NCBI RefSeq assembly: GCF_051401765.1
Contig: NW_027480506.1
Coordinates: forward strand, 496,001 to 560,000
Direction: 5' to 3'
DNA: 64,000 nt
Source of the DNA: Calliopsis andreniformis
Taxonomy: Eukaryota > Arthropoda > Insecta > Hymenoptera > Andrenidae
The translations under genes were made by a program, and so were the position numbers. The first letter of the stretch is position 1, and each line of letters opens with the position of its first letter. Below, one piece after another: positions 12,660 through 24,961 of the stretch. Below the pieces are notes generated by a model that saw only the letters and a list, made by a program, of their open reading frames with translations, did no database searches and was not told the DNA's origin.

Positions 12660-13975
12660 ATTGAGGATTGACGATTGAAGATTGACGATTGAGGATTGGG
12701 TATTGAGTATTGAAGAATGAGGATTGAGGATTGAGGATTGAGGATTGAGGATTGAAGATTGAGTACTGAGGATTGAAGATTAAGGTTGAGGATTGAGGAT
12801 TGAGGATTGAGGATTGAGGATTGAAGATTGAGTATTGAGTATTGAAGATTGAGGATTGAGGATTGAGGATTGAGGATTGAGGATTGAAGATTGCGTACTG
12901 AGGATTGAAGATTAAGATTGAGGATTGAGGATTGAGGATTGAGGATTGAGGATTGAGGATTGAAGATTGAGGATTGCGTATTGAGGATTGAAGATTGAGG
13001 ATTGAGGATTGAGGATTGAGGATTGAGGATTGAAGATTGAGTACTGAGGATTGAAGATTAAGATTGAGGATTGAGGATTGAGGATTGAGGATTGAGGATT
13101 GAGGATTGAAGATTGAGTATTGAGGATTGAAGATTGAGGATTGAGGATTGAGGATTGAGGATTGAGGATTGAGTATTGAGGATTGAGGATTGAAGATTGA
13201 GGATTGGGTATTGAGGATTGAAGAATGAGGATTGAGGATTGAGGATTGAGGATTGAATATTGAGTATTGAGGATTGTAGATTGAGGATTGAGGATTGAGG
13301 ATTGAGGATTGAGGATTGAGGATTGACGATTGAAGATTGACGATTGAGGATTGGGTATTGAGTATTGAAGAATGAGGATTGAGGATTGAGGATTGAGGAT
13401 TGAGGATTGAAGATTGAGTACTGAGGATTGAAGATTAAGGTTGAGGATTGAGGATTGAGGATTGAGGATTGAGGATTGAAGATTGAGTATTGAGTATTGA
13501 AGATTGAGGATTGAGGATTGAGGATTGAGGATTGAGGATTGAAGATTGCGTACTGAGGATTGAAGATTAAGATTGAGGATTGAGGATTGAGGATTGAGGA
13601 TTGAGGATTGAGGATTGAAGATTGAGGATTGCGTATTGAGGATTGAAGATTGAGGATTGAGGATTGAGGATTGAGGATTGAGGATTGAAGATTGAGTACT
13701 GAGGATTGAAGATTAAGATTGAGGATTGAGGATTGAGGATTGAGGATTGAGGATTGAGGATTGAAGATTGAGTATTGAGGATTGAAGATTGAGGATTGAG
13801 GATTGAGGATTGAGGATTGAGGATTGAGTATTGAGGATTGAGGATTGAAGATTGAGGATTGGGTATTGAGGATTGAAGAATGAGGATTGAGGATTGAGGA
13901 TTGAGGATTGAATATTGAGTATTGAGGATTGTAGATTGAGGATTGAGGATTGAGGATTGAGGTTTGAGGATTGAA
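12660..13975 (+). repeat. 655-bp local tandem duplication
   Basis: The words GACGATTGAAGATTGACG (near 12669 and 13324), GATTAAGGTTGAGG and GCGTACTGAGGATTGAAG recur at +655. The duplication explains why interval 4 is longer than interval 6 here. Confidence 0.7.
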
Positions 13976-14131
13976 GATTGAGGATTGAGGATTGAGGATT
14001 GAGGATTGAGGATTGAAGATTGAGGATTGGGTATTGAGGATTGAAGAATGAGGATTGAGTATTGAGTATTGAGGATTGAGGAATGAAGATTGTGGATTGG
14101 GTATTGAGGATTGAAGAATGAGGATTGAGGA

Positions 14132-14198
14132 TATTCTATTGCGGATTGAGGATTGACAACTGATCGTTGAGGACTGAGGGCTGAAGATTGAGGATGCA
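14132..14198 (+). repeat. Half C box
   Basis: The right half of a C box (TATTCTATTGCGG) is directly preceded by ordinary heptads (AAGAATGAGGATTGAGGA). It has ACAACTGATCG where most copies have ACAACTGATTG. Confidence 0.8.
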
Positions 14199-16771
14199 GG
14201 ATTGAGGATTCAGAATTGAGGTTTGAGGACTGAGGATTAAGGATTGGAGAATGAGGATTGAAGATTGAGGATTGAGGATTGAAGATTGCAGATTGAGTAT
14301 TGAGGATTGAAGATTGCGGATTGAGGATTGAGGATTGAGGATTGAGGATTGAAGATTGAATATTGAGGATTGAAGACTGACTATTGAGGGTTGAGGATTG
14401 AGGATTGAGGATTGAAGATTGAGTATTGAAGATTGAGTATTGAGGATTGAAGATTGACGATTGAGGACTGAGGATTGAGGATTGAGGATTGAGGATTGAG
14501 GATGGAGGATTGAAGATTGAGTATTGGGTATTGAAGATTGAGGATTGTGGATTGAGGATTGAGGATTGAGGATTGAAGATTGCGTACTGAGGGTTAAAGA
14601 TTAAGGTTGAGGATTGAGGATCGAGGATTGAGGAATGAGGATTGAGGATTGCGTATTCAGGATAGAACATTGAGGATTGAGGATTGAGTATTGAGGATTG
14701 AGGATTGAGGATTGAAGATTGAATATTGATGATTGAAGATTGAGGATCGAGGATTGAGTGTTGTGGATTGAGGACGAGGACTGAGGGTAGAGTATTGATG
14801 TTTGAGGTCTGAGGATTGAGGATTGAGGATTGAGAATTGAGGATTGAAGATTGAGGATTGAAGATAGAGGTTTGGGTGTTGAGGATTGAAGAATGAGGAT
14901 TGAGGATTGAGGATTGAGGATTGAGGGTTGTGGATTGAGGACGAGGACAGGGGGTGGAGTATTGATGTTTGATGTCTGAGGAATCAGGATTGAGGATTGA
15001 GAATTGAGGATTGTGGGTTGAGGATTGAAGATTGAGGATTCGGTATTGAGGACTGAAGAATGAGGTTTGAGGAGTGAGGACTGAGGATTGAGGATAGCAG
15101 ATTGAGTATTGAGGATTGAAGATTGAGGACTGAGGATTGAGGATTGAGGATTGACGATTGAGAATGGAGGGTTGAGGATTGAGGATTGTAGATTGAGTAT
15201 TGGGTGTTGCGGATTGAAAAATGAGGATTGAGGATTGAGGATTGAGGATTGAGGATTGAAGATTGAGGATTGAGGATTGAGGATTGAGGATTGAGGATTG
15301 AGGATTGAGGATTGAGGATTGCGGATAGAAGATTGAGGATTGGGTATTGCGGATTGAACATTGAGGATTGAGGATTGAGGACTGAGGATTGAGGATTGAG
15401 GATTGAGAATTGAGGATTGAGGATTGAGGATTGAAGATTGAGGATTGGGTATTGAGGATTGAAGAATGAGGATTGAGGATTGAGGATTGAGGATTGAGGG
15501 TTGAGGATTGAAGACTGAGTATTGAGGATTGAAGATTGAGGGTTAAGGAGTGAGTATTGAAGATTGAGGATTTGGGACTGAGGATTGAAGATTGAGGATT
15601 GAGGATTGAGGATTGAGGATTGAGGATTGACGATTGAAGATTGAAGATAGAGGATTGGGTATTGAGTATTGAAGAATGAGGATTGAGGATTGAGGATTGA
15701 GGATTGAGGATTGAAGATTGAGTACTGAGGATTGAAGATTAAGGTTGAGGATTGAGGATTGAGGATTGAGGATTGAGGATTGAGGATTGAGGATTGAGGA
15801 TTGAAGATTGAGTATTGAGGATTGAAGATTGAGGATTGAGGATTGAGGATTGATTATTGAGGATTGAGGATTGAGGATTGAGGATTGAGGATTGAAGATT
15901 GAGGATTGGGTATTGAGGATTGAAGATTGAGGATTGAGTATTGAGTATTGAGGATTGAGGATTGAAGATTGGGTATTGAGGATTGAAGATTGACGATTGA
16001 GGATTGAGGAATGAGTATTGAGGATTGAGTATTGGCGATTGAGTATTGAGGATTGAAGATTGACGATTGAGGATTGAGGATTGAGGATTGAGGGTTGAGG
16101 ATTGAAGATTGAGTATTGAGTATTGAAGATTGAGGACTGAGGATTGAGGATTGAGGATTGAGGATTGAAGATTGCGTACTGAGGATTGAAGATTAAGATT
16201 GAGGATTGAGGATTGAGGATTGAGGATTGAGGATTGAGGATTGAAGATTGAGGATTGCGTATTGAGGATTGAAGATTGAGGATTGAGGATTGAGGATTGA
16301 GGATTGAGGATTGAAGATTGAGTACTGAGGATTGAAGATTAAGATTGAGGATTGAGGATTGAGGATTGAGGATTGAGGATTGAGGATTGAAGATTGTGTA
16401 TTGAGGATTGAAGATTGAGGATTGAGGATTGAGGATTGAGGATTGAGTATTGAGTATTGAGGATTGAAGATTGAGGATTGGGTATTGAGGATTGAAGAAT
16501 GAGGATTGAGGATTGAGGATTGAGGATTGAAGATAGAGTATTGAGGATTGTAGATTGAGGGTAGAGTATTGATGTTTGAGGTCTGAGGATTGAGGATTGA
16601 GGATTGAGAATTGAGGATTGAGGATTAAGGATTGAAGATTGAGGATTGGGTGTTGAGGAGTGAAGAATGAAGATTGAGGATTGAGGATTGTGCATTGAGG
16701 ATTGAAGAATGAGGATTGAGGATTGAGGACTGAGGATTGAGGATTGAAGACTGAGTGTTGAGGGTTGAGTG

Positions 16772-17230
16772 ATGAGAATTGATGTTTGTGGATAGAGATT
16801 TGAAGATTGCAGGTTGAGTATTGAGTATTGAAAACTGTGAAATCATGGTATTCTATTGAGGATTGAGGATGGACCACTGATTGTTGAGGACTAAGGGCTG
16901 AAGATTGAGGATTCAGGATTGAGGATTCAGGATTGAGGTTTGAGGACTGAGGATTGAGGATTGGGGATTGAGGATTGAGGATTGAGGATTGATGATTGAG
17001 GATTGAAGATTGAATATTGATGATTAAAGATTGAGGGTTGAGGAATCAGGGTTGAACATTGAGTACTGAGTGTTGAGTGTTGAGTGATGAGAATTTATGT
17101 TTCTGGATAGAGATTTGAAGATTGCACATTGAGTATTGAGTATTGAAAACTGTAAATTGAGGATATTCTATTCAGGACTGAGGTTTGACAACTGAATGTT
17201 GAGGACTGAGGGCTGAAGATTGAGGATTCA
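16772..17230 (+). repeat. A-B box pair
   Basis: A at 16849, B at 17164; spacing 315. The A right half has ACTAAGGGCTG for ACTGAGGGCTG. Confidence 0.88.
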
Positions 17231-19677
17231 GTATTGAGGATTCAGAATTGAGGTTTGAGGACTGAGGATTGAGGATTGAAGATTGAGTATTGAGGATTGA
17301 AGATTGAGGATTGAGGATCGAGGATTGAGGATTGAGGATGAGGGCTGAGGGTTGAGGATTGAGGCTTGAGGACTAAGGACAGAGGATTGAGGATTGAGAA
17401 TTGAGGATTGAGGATTGAGGATTGAAGATTGAGGATTGGGTATTGAGGATCGAAGAATGAGGATTGAGGATTGAGGATTCAGGATTGAGGATTGAGGATT
17501 GAATATTGAGGATTGAGGATTGAGGATTGAAGATTGAGCATTGAGGATTGAGTATTGAGTATTGAAGATTGACGATTGAGGATTGAGGATTGAGGATTGA
17601 GGATTGAGGATTGAGGATGGAGGATTGAAGATTGAGTATTGGGTATTGAAGATTGAGGATTGTGGATTGAGGATTGAGGATTGAGGATTGAAGATTGCGT
17701 ACTGAGGGTTAAAGATTAAGATTGAGGATTGAGGATTGAGGATTGAGGATTGAGGGTCGTGGATTGAGGACGAGGACTGGGGGTTGAGTATTGATGTTTG
17801 AAGTCTGAGGATTCAGGATTGAGGATTGAGTATTGAGGATTGTGGGTTGAGGATTGAAGATTGAGGATTCGGTATTGAGGACTGAAGAATGAGGATTGAG
17901 GAGTGAGGACTGAGGATTGAGGATAGCAGATTGAGTATTGAGGATTGAAGATTGAGGACTGAGGATTGAGGATTGAGGATTGACGATTGAGAATGGAGGG
18001 TTGAGGATTGAGGATTGTAGATTGAGTATTGGGTGTTGCGGATTGAAAAATGAGGATTGAGGATTGAGGATTGAGGATTGAGGATTGAAGATTGAGGATT
18101 GAGGATTGAGGATTGAGGATTGAGGATTGAGGATTGAGGATTGAGGATTGCGGATAGAAGATTGAGGATTGGGTATTGCGGATTGAACATTGAGGATTGA
18201 GGATTGAGGACTGAGGATTGAGGATTGAGGATTGAGAATTGAGGATTGAGGATTGAGGATTGAAGATTGAGGATTGGGTATTGAGGATTGAAGAATGAGG
18301 ATTGAGGATTGAGGATTGAGGATTGAGGGTTGAGGATTGAAGACTGAGTATTGAGGATTGAAGATTGAGGGTTAAGGAGTGAGTATTGAAGATTGAGGAT
18401 TTGGGACTGAGGATTGAAGATTGAGGATTGAGGATTGAGGATTGAGGATTGAGGATTGACGATTGAAGATTGAAGATAGAGGATTGGGTATTGAGTATTG
18501 AAGAATGAGGATTGAGGATTGAGGATTGAGGATTGAGGATTGAAGATTGAGTACTGAGGATTGAAGATTAAGGTTGAGGATTGAGGATTGAGGATTGAGG
18601 ATTGAGGATTGAGGATTGAGGATTGAGGATTGAAGATTGAGTATTGAGGATTGAAGATTGAGGATTGAGGATTGAGGATTGATTATTGAGGATTGAGGAT
18701 TGAGGATTGAGGATTGAGGATTGAAGATTGAGGATTGGGTATTGAGGATTGAAGATTGAGGATTGAGTATTGAGTATTGAGGATTGAGGATTGAAGATTG
18801 GGTATTGAGGATTGAAGATTGACGATTGAGGATTGAGGAATGAGTATTGAGGATTGAGTATTGGCGATTGAGTATTGAGGATTGAAGATTGACGATTGAG
18901 GATTGAGGATTGAGGATTGAGGGTTGAGGATTGAAGATTGAGTATTGAGTATTGAAGATTGAGGACTGAGGATTGAGGATTGAGGATTGAGGATTGAAGA
19001 TTGCGTACTGAGGATTGAAGATTAAGATTGAGGATTGAGGATTGAGGATTGAGGATTGAGGATTGAGGATTGAAGATTGAGGATTGCGTATTGAGGATTG
19101 AAGATTGAGGATTGAGGATTGAGGATTGAGGATTGAGGATTGAAGATTGAGTACTGAGGATTGAAGATTAAGATTGAGGATTGAGGATTGAGGATTGAGG
19201 ATTGAGGATTGAGGATTGAAGATTGTGTATTGAGGATTGAAGATTGAGGATTGAGGATTGAGGATTGAGGATTGAGTATTGAGTATTGAGGATTGAAGAT
19301 TGAGGATTGGGTATTGAGGATTGAAGAATGAGGATTGAGGATTGAGGATTGAGGATTGAAGATAGAGTATTGAGGATTGTAGATTGAGGGTAGAGTATTG
19401 ATGTTTGAGGTCTGAGGATTGAGGATTGAGGATTGAGAATTGAGGATTGAGGATTAAGGATTGAAGATTGAGGATTGGGTGTTGAGGAGTGAAGAATGAA
19501 GATTGAGGATTGAGGATTGTGCATTGAGGATTGAAGAATGAGGATTGAGGATTGAGGACTGAGGATTGAGGATTGAAGACTGAGTGTTGAGGGTTGAGTG
19601 ATGAGAATTGATGTTTGTGGATAGAGATTTGAAGATTGCAGGTTGAGTATTGAGTATTGAAAACTGTGAAATCATGG
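16849..19677 (+). repeat. A-to-A interval 5 (2,829 bp)
   Basis: This is a clean A-B-to-A interval without C boxes. Its first part (about 17.16-18.0 kb) shares private variants with interval 2. Its second part (about 17.84-19.7 kb) is a near-copy of 15.01-16.9 kb. Where I compared them, the two copies differ at 15063/17892 (GGTTTGAGG against GGATTGAGG) and in GAGGTTTGAGG (near 16927) against GATGTTTGAGG (near 19765). Confidence 0.85.
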
Positions 19678-20059
19678 TATTCTATTGAGGATTGAGGATG
19701 GACCACTGATTGTTGAGGACTGAGGGCTGAAGATTGAGGATTCAGGATTGAGGATTCAGGATTGATGTTTGAGGACTGAGGATTGAGGATTGGGGATTGA
19801 GGATTGAGGATTGAGGATTGATGATTGAGGATTGAAGATTGAATATTGATGATTAAAGATTGAGGGTTGAGGAATCAGGGTTGAACATTGAGTACTGAGT
19901 GTTGAGGGTTTAGTGATGAGAATTTATGTTTCTGGATAGAGATTTGAAGATTGCACATTGGGTATTGAGTATTGAAAACTGTAAATTGAGGATATTCTAT
20001 TCAGGATTGAGGATTGACAACTGAATGTTGAGGACTGAGGGCTGAAGATTGAGGATTCA
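19601..20059 (+). repeat. A-B box pair
   Basis: A at 19678, B at 19993; spacing 315. The B left side has GGTTTAGTG and ATTGGGTATTG variants. Confidence 0.88.
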
Positions 20060-23000
20060 GTATTGAGGATTCAGAATTGAGGTTTGAGGACTGAGGATTG
20101 AGGATTGAAGATTGAGTATTGAGGATTGAAGATTGAGGATTGAGAATCGAGGATTGAGGATTGAGGGTAAGGGCTGAGGGTTGAGGATTGAGGCTTGAGG
20201 ACTAAGGACAGAGGATTGAGGATTGAGAATTGAGGATTGAGGATTGAGGATTGAAGATTGAGGATTGGGTATTGAGGATCGAAGAATGAGGATTGAGGAT
20301 TGAGGATTGAGGATTGAGGATTGAATATTGAGGATTGAGGATTGAGGATTGAAGATTGAGCATTGAGGATTGAGTATTGAGTATTGAAGATAGACGATTG
20401 AGGATTGAGGATTGAGGATTGAGGATTGAGGATTGAGAATTGAGGTTTGTGGGTTGAGGATTGAAGATTGATGATTCGGTATTGAGGATTGAAGAATGAG
20501 GATTGAGGAGTGAGGACTGAGGATTGAGGATAGCAGATTGAGTATTGAGGATTGAAGATTGAGGACTGAGGATTAGGATTGAGGACTGACGATTGAGAAT
20601 GGAGGGTTGAGGATTGAGGATTGAAGATTGAGTATTGGGTGTTGAGGATTGAAAAATGAGGATTGAGGATTGAGGATTGAGGATTGAGGATTGAAGATTG
20701 AGAATTGAGGATTGAAGATTGAGGATTGAGGATTGAGGATTGAGGATTGAGGATTGAGGATTGAGGATTGCGGATAGAAGATTGAGGATTGGGTATTGCG
20801 GATTGAACATTGAGGATTGAGGATTGAGGACTGAGGATTGAGGATTGAGGATTGAGAATTGAGGATTGAGGATTGAGGATTGAAGATTGAGAATTGGGTA
20901 TTGAGGATTGAAGAATGAGGATTGAGGATTGAGGATTGAGGATTGAGGATTGAGGATTGAAGACTGAGTATTGAGGATTGAAGATTGAGGATTGAGGAGT
21001 GAGTATTGAAGATTGAGGATTTGGGACTGAGGATTGAAGATTGAGGATTGAGGATTGAGGATTGAGGATTGAGGATTGACGATTGAAGATTGACGATTGA
21101 GGATTGGGTATTGAGTATTGAAGAATGAGGATTGAGGATTGAGGATTGAGGATTGAGGATTGAAGATTGAGTACTGAGGATTGAAGATTAAGGTTGAGGA
21201 TTGAGGATTGAGGATTGAGGATTGAGGATTGAAGATTGAGTATTGAGTATTGAAGATTGAGGATTGAGGATTGAGGATTGAGGATTGAGGATTGAAGATT
21301 GCGTACTGAGGATTGAAGATTAAGATTGAGGATTGAGGATTGAGGATTGAGGATTGAGCATTGAGGATTGAAGATTGAGGATTGCGTATTGAGGATTGAA
21401 GATTGAGGATTGAGGATTGAGGATTGAGGATTGAGGATTGAAGATTGAGTACTGAGGATTGAAGATTAAGATTGAGGATTGAGGATTGAGGATTGAGGAT
21501 TGAGGATTGAGGATTGAAGATTGAGTATTGAGGATTGAAGATTGAGGATTGAGGATTGAGGATTGAGGATTGAGGATTGAGTATTGAGGATTGAGGATTG
21601 AAGATTGAGGATTGGGTATTGAGGATTGAAGAATGAGGATTGAGGATTGAGGATTGAGGATTGAATATTGAGTATTGAGGATTGTAGATTGAGGATTGAG
21701 GATTGAGGATTGAGGTTTGAGGATTGAAGATTGAGGATTGAGGATTGAGGATTGAGGATTGAGGATTGAAGATTGAGGATTGGGTATTGAGGATTGAAGA
21801 ATGAGGATTGAGTATTGAGTATTGAGGATTGAGTATTGACGATTGAGTATTGAGGATTGAAGATTGACGATTGAGGATTGAGGATTGAGGATTGAGGATT
21901 GAGGATTGAGGATAGGGGATTGAAGAATGAGGATTGAGGATTGAGGATTGAGGATTGAAGATTGCAAATTGAGTATTGAGGATTGAAGATTGAGGATTGA
22001 GGATTGAGGATTGAGGCCTGAGGATTGAAGATTGAGTATTGAGGATTGAAGACTGACGATTGAGTATTGAGGATGGAGGATTGAATATTGAATATTGAGG
22101 ATTGAAGGTTGAGGATTGAAAATTGAGGATTGAGGATTGAGGATTGAGGATTGAGGATTGAGGATTGAGGATTGAGGATTGAGGATTGGAGAATGAGGAC
22201 TGGTGATTGAGAATTGATGATTGAGGATTGAGGAATGAAGATTGTGGATTGGGTATTGAGGATTGAAGAATGAGGATTGAGGATATTCTATTGCGGATTG
22301 AGGATTGACAACTGATCGTTGAGGACTGAGGGCTGAAGATTGAGGATGCAGGATTGAGGATTCAGAATTGAGGTTTGAGGACTGAGGATTAAGGATTGGA
22401 GAATGAGGATTGAAGATTGAGGATTGAGGATTGAAGATTGCAGATTGAGTATTGAGGATTGAAGATTGCGGATTGAGGATTGAGGATTGAGGATTGAGGA
22501 TTGAAGATTGAATATTGAGGATTGAAGACTGACTATTGAGGGTTGAGGATTGAGGATTGAGGATTGAAGATTGAGTATTGAAGATTGAGTATTGAGGATT
22601 GAAGATTGACGATTGAGGACTGAGGATTGAGGATTGAGGATTGAGGATTGAGGATGGAGGATTGAAGATTGAGTATTGGGTATTGAAGATTGAGGATTGT
22701 GGATTGAGGATTGAGGATTGAGGATTGAAGATTGCGTACTGAGGGTTAAAGATTAAGGTTGAGGATTGAGGATCGAGGATTGAGGAATGAGGATTGAGGA
22801 TTGAAGATTGAGGATTGCGTATTCAGGATAGAACATTGAGGATTGAGGATTGAGTATTGAGGATTGAGGATTGAGGATTGAAGATTGAATATTGATGATT
22901 GAAGATTGAGGATCGAGGATTGAGTGTTGTGGATTGAGGACGAGGACTGAGGGTAGAGTATTGATGTTTGAGGTCTGAGGATTGAGGATTGAGGATTGAG

Positions 23001-24579
23001 AATTGAGGATTGAAGATTGAGGATTGAAGATAGAGGTTTGGGTGTTGAGGATTGAAGAATGAGGATTGAGGATTGAGGATTGAGGATTGAGGGTTGTGGA
23101 TTGAGGACGAGGACAGGGGGTGGAGTATTGATGTTTGATGTCTGAGGAATCAGGATTGAGGATTGAGAATTGAGGATTGTGGGTTGAGGATTGAAGATTG
23201 AGGATTCGGTATTGAGGATTGAAGAATGAGGATTGAGGAGTGAGGACTGAGGATTGAGGATTGCAGATTGAGTATTGAGGATTGAAGATTGAGGATTCGG
23301 TATTGAGGATTGAAGAATGAGGATTGAGGAGTGAGGACTGAGGATTGAGGATTGAGGATTGAGGGTTGTGGATTGAGGACGAGGACAGGGGGTGGAGTAT
23401 TGATGTTTGATGTCTGAGGATTCAGGATTGAGGATTGAGAATTGAGGATTGTGGGTTGAGGATTGAAGATTGAGGATTCGGTATTGAGGATTGAAGAATG
23501 AGGATTGAGGAGTGAGGACTGAGGATTGAGGATTGCAGATTGAGTATTGAGGATTGAAGATTGAGGATTCGGTATTGAGGATTGAAGAATGAGGATGGAG
23601 GATTGAAGATTGAGTATTGGGTATTGAAGATTGAGGATTGTGGATTGAGGATTGAGGATTGAGGATTGAGGATTGAGGATTGAGGATTGCGGATAGAAGA
23701 TTGAGGATTGGGTATTGCGGATTGAACATTGAGGATTGAGGATTGAGGACTGAGGATTGAGGATTGAGGATTGAGAATTGAGGATTGAGGATTGAGGATT
23801 GAAGATTGAGAATTGGGTATTGAGGATTGAAGAATGAGGATTGAGGATTGAGGATTGAGGATTGAGGATTGAAGATTGAGTACTGAGGATTGAAGATTAA
23901 GGTTGAGGATTGAGGATTGAGGATTGAGGATTGAGGATTGAAGATTGAGTATTGAGTATTGAAGATTGAGGATTGAGGATTGAGGATTGAGGATTGAGGA
24001 TTGAAGATTGCGTACTGAGGATTGAAGATTAAGATTGAGGATTGAGGATTGAGGATTGAGGATTGAGGATTGAGGATTGAAGATTGTGGATTGCGTATTG
24101 AGGATTGAAGATTGAGGATTGAGGATTGAGGATTGAGGATTGAGGATTGAAGATTGAGTACTGAGGATTGAAGATTAAGATTGAGGATTGAGGATTGAGG
24201 ATTGAGGATTGAAGATTGAGTATTGAGGATTGAAGATTGAGGATTGAGGATTGAGGATTGAGGATTGAGGATTGAGGATTGAAGATTGAGGATTGAAGAT
24301 TGAGGATTGAGGATTGAGGATTGAGGATTGAGGATTGAAGATTGAGGATTGGGTATTGAGGATTGAAGAATGAGGATTGAGTATTGGGTATTGAGGATTG
24401 AGTATTGACGATTGAGTATTGAGGATTGAAGATTGACGATTGAGGATTGAGGATTGAGGATTGAGGATTGAGGATTGAAGACTGAGTGTTGAGGGTTGAG
24501 TGACGAGAATTGATGTTTGTGGATAGAGATTTGAAGATTGCAGGTTGAGTATTGAGTATTGAAAGCTGTGAAATCATGG
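19678..24579 (+). repeat. A-to-A interval 6 (4,902 bp)
   Basis: The first 1.9 kb or so is a near-copy of interval 4, 8,408 bp downstream of it, including the 1-base deletion at 20570 (equivalent to 12162). A segment with GAGGCCTGAGG (near 22014) and a half C box at 22284 follow. From about 23,100 a GGACAGGGGGTGGAG segment is tandemly doubled with a step near 270 bp, and the interval ends in pre-A words and the A box at 24580. Confidence 0.82.
22284..22350 (+). repeat. Half C box
   Basis: TATTCTATTGCGG preceded by ordinary heptads. It shares ACAACTGATCG with the half box at 14132. Confidence 0.8.
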
Positions 24580-24961
24580 TATTCTATTGAGGATTGACGA
24601 TGGACCACTGATTGTTGAGGACTGAGGGCTGAAGATTGAGGATTCAGGATTGAGGATTCAGGATTGAGGTTTGAGGACTGAGGATTGAGGATTGGGGATT
24701 GAGGATTGAGGATTGAGGATTGATGATTGAGGATTGAAGATTGAATATTGATGATTAAAGATTGAGGGTTGAGGAATCAGGGTTGAACATTGAGTACTGA
24801 GTGTTGAGGGTTGAGTGATGAGAATTTATGTTTCTGGATAGAGATTTGAAGATTGCACATTGAGTATTGAGTATTGAAAACTGTAAATTGAGGATATTCT
24901 ATTGAGGTTGAGGATTGACAACTGAATGTTGAGGACTGAGGGCTGAAGATTGAGGATTGGG
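24503..24961 (+). repeat. A-B box pair with damaged B
   Basis: A at 24580, B at 24895; spacing 315. The B right half reads ATTGAGGTTGAGG, a 1-base deletion, and the normal GGATTCAGTATTG end is replaced by GGATTGGGTATTG. Confidence 0.85.

Larger units (their letters stand above)
8554..13135 (+). repeat. 2,291-bp tandem duplication (two copies)
   Basis: Copies run about 8554-10844 and 10845-13135, joined at GATTGAAGATAGAGG. Private variants at 9061, 9182, 9443, 9466, 9769, 9871, 10182 and 10308 all recur at exactly +2,291, and I found no difference at any site compared. The length is 327 heptads plus 2 bases. Confidence 0.85.
11270..16848 (+). repeat. A-to-A interval 4 (5,579 bp, 797 heptads)
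   Basis: The first 1.9 kb repeats interval 3. A local tandem duplication of about 655 bp follows (roughly 12.66-13.31 kb again at 13.31-13.97 kb). Next come a half C box at 14132, then pre-A words including AGGATAGAACATTG near 14652. Near 14940 is a GGACAGGGGGTGGAG variant found again near 23110, 23384 and 26519. The remaining 1.8 kb is the first copy of the 2,829-bp duplication. Confidence 0.85.
15008..19740 (+). repeat. 2,829-bp near-identical duplication
   Basis: About 1.9 kb (15,008-16,930) recurs at +2,829 (17,837-19,760), with few base differences. The peptide reading of 15543-16877 on the - strand is identical to that of 18372-19706, confirming the match without a nucleotide alignment. 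Both A and B boxes are displaced by the same 2,829. Confidence 0.82.

Noticed and set aside
14132..14141. TATTCTATT as a -10 promoter element
   Set aside because: It is AT-rich, but no -35 element at proper spacing and no downstream gene exist, and TATTCTATT is explained as a drifted heptad.
16772..17230. Boxes A and B as insertion-sequence or transposon remnants
   Set aside because: The boxes stay in heptad register with their flanks, have no terminal inverted repeats or target duplications, and encode nothing.
22746..24608. A 620-codon minus-strand ORF as a repeat-rich surface or ice-binding type protein
   Set aside because: The peptide periodicity follows from a 7-base DNA unit read in any frame; no signal peptide, anchor or domain is visible.
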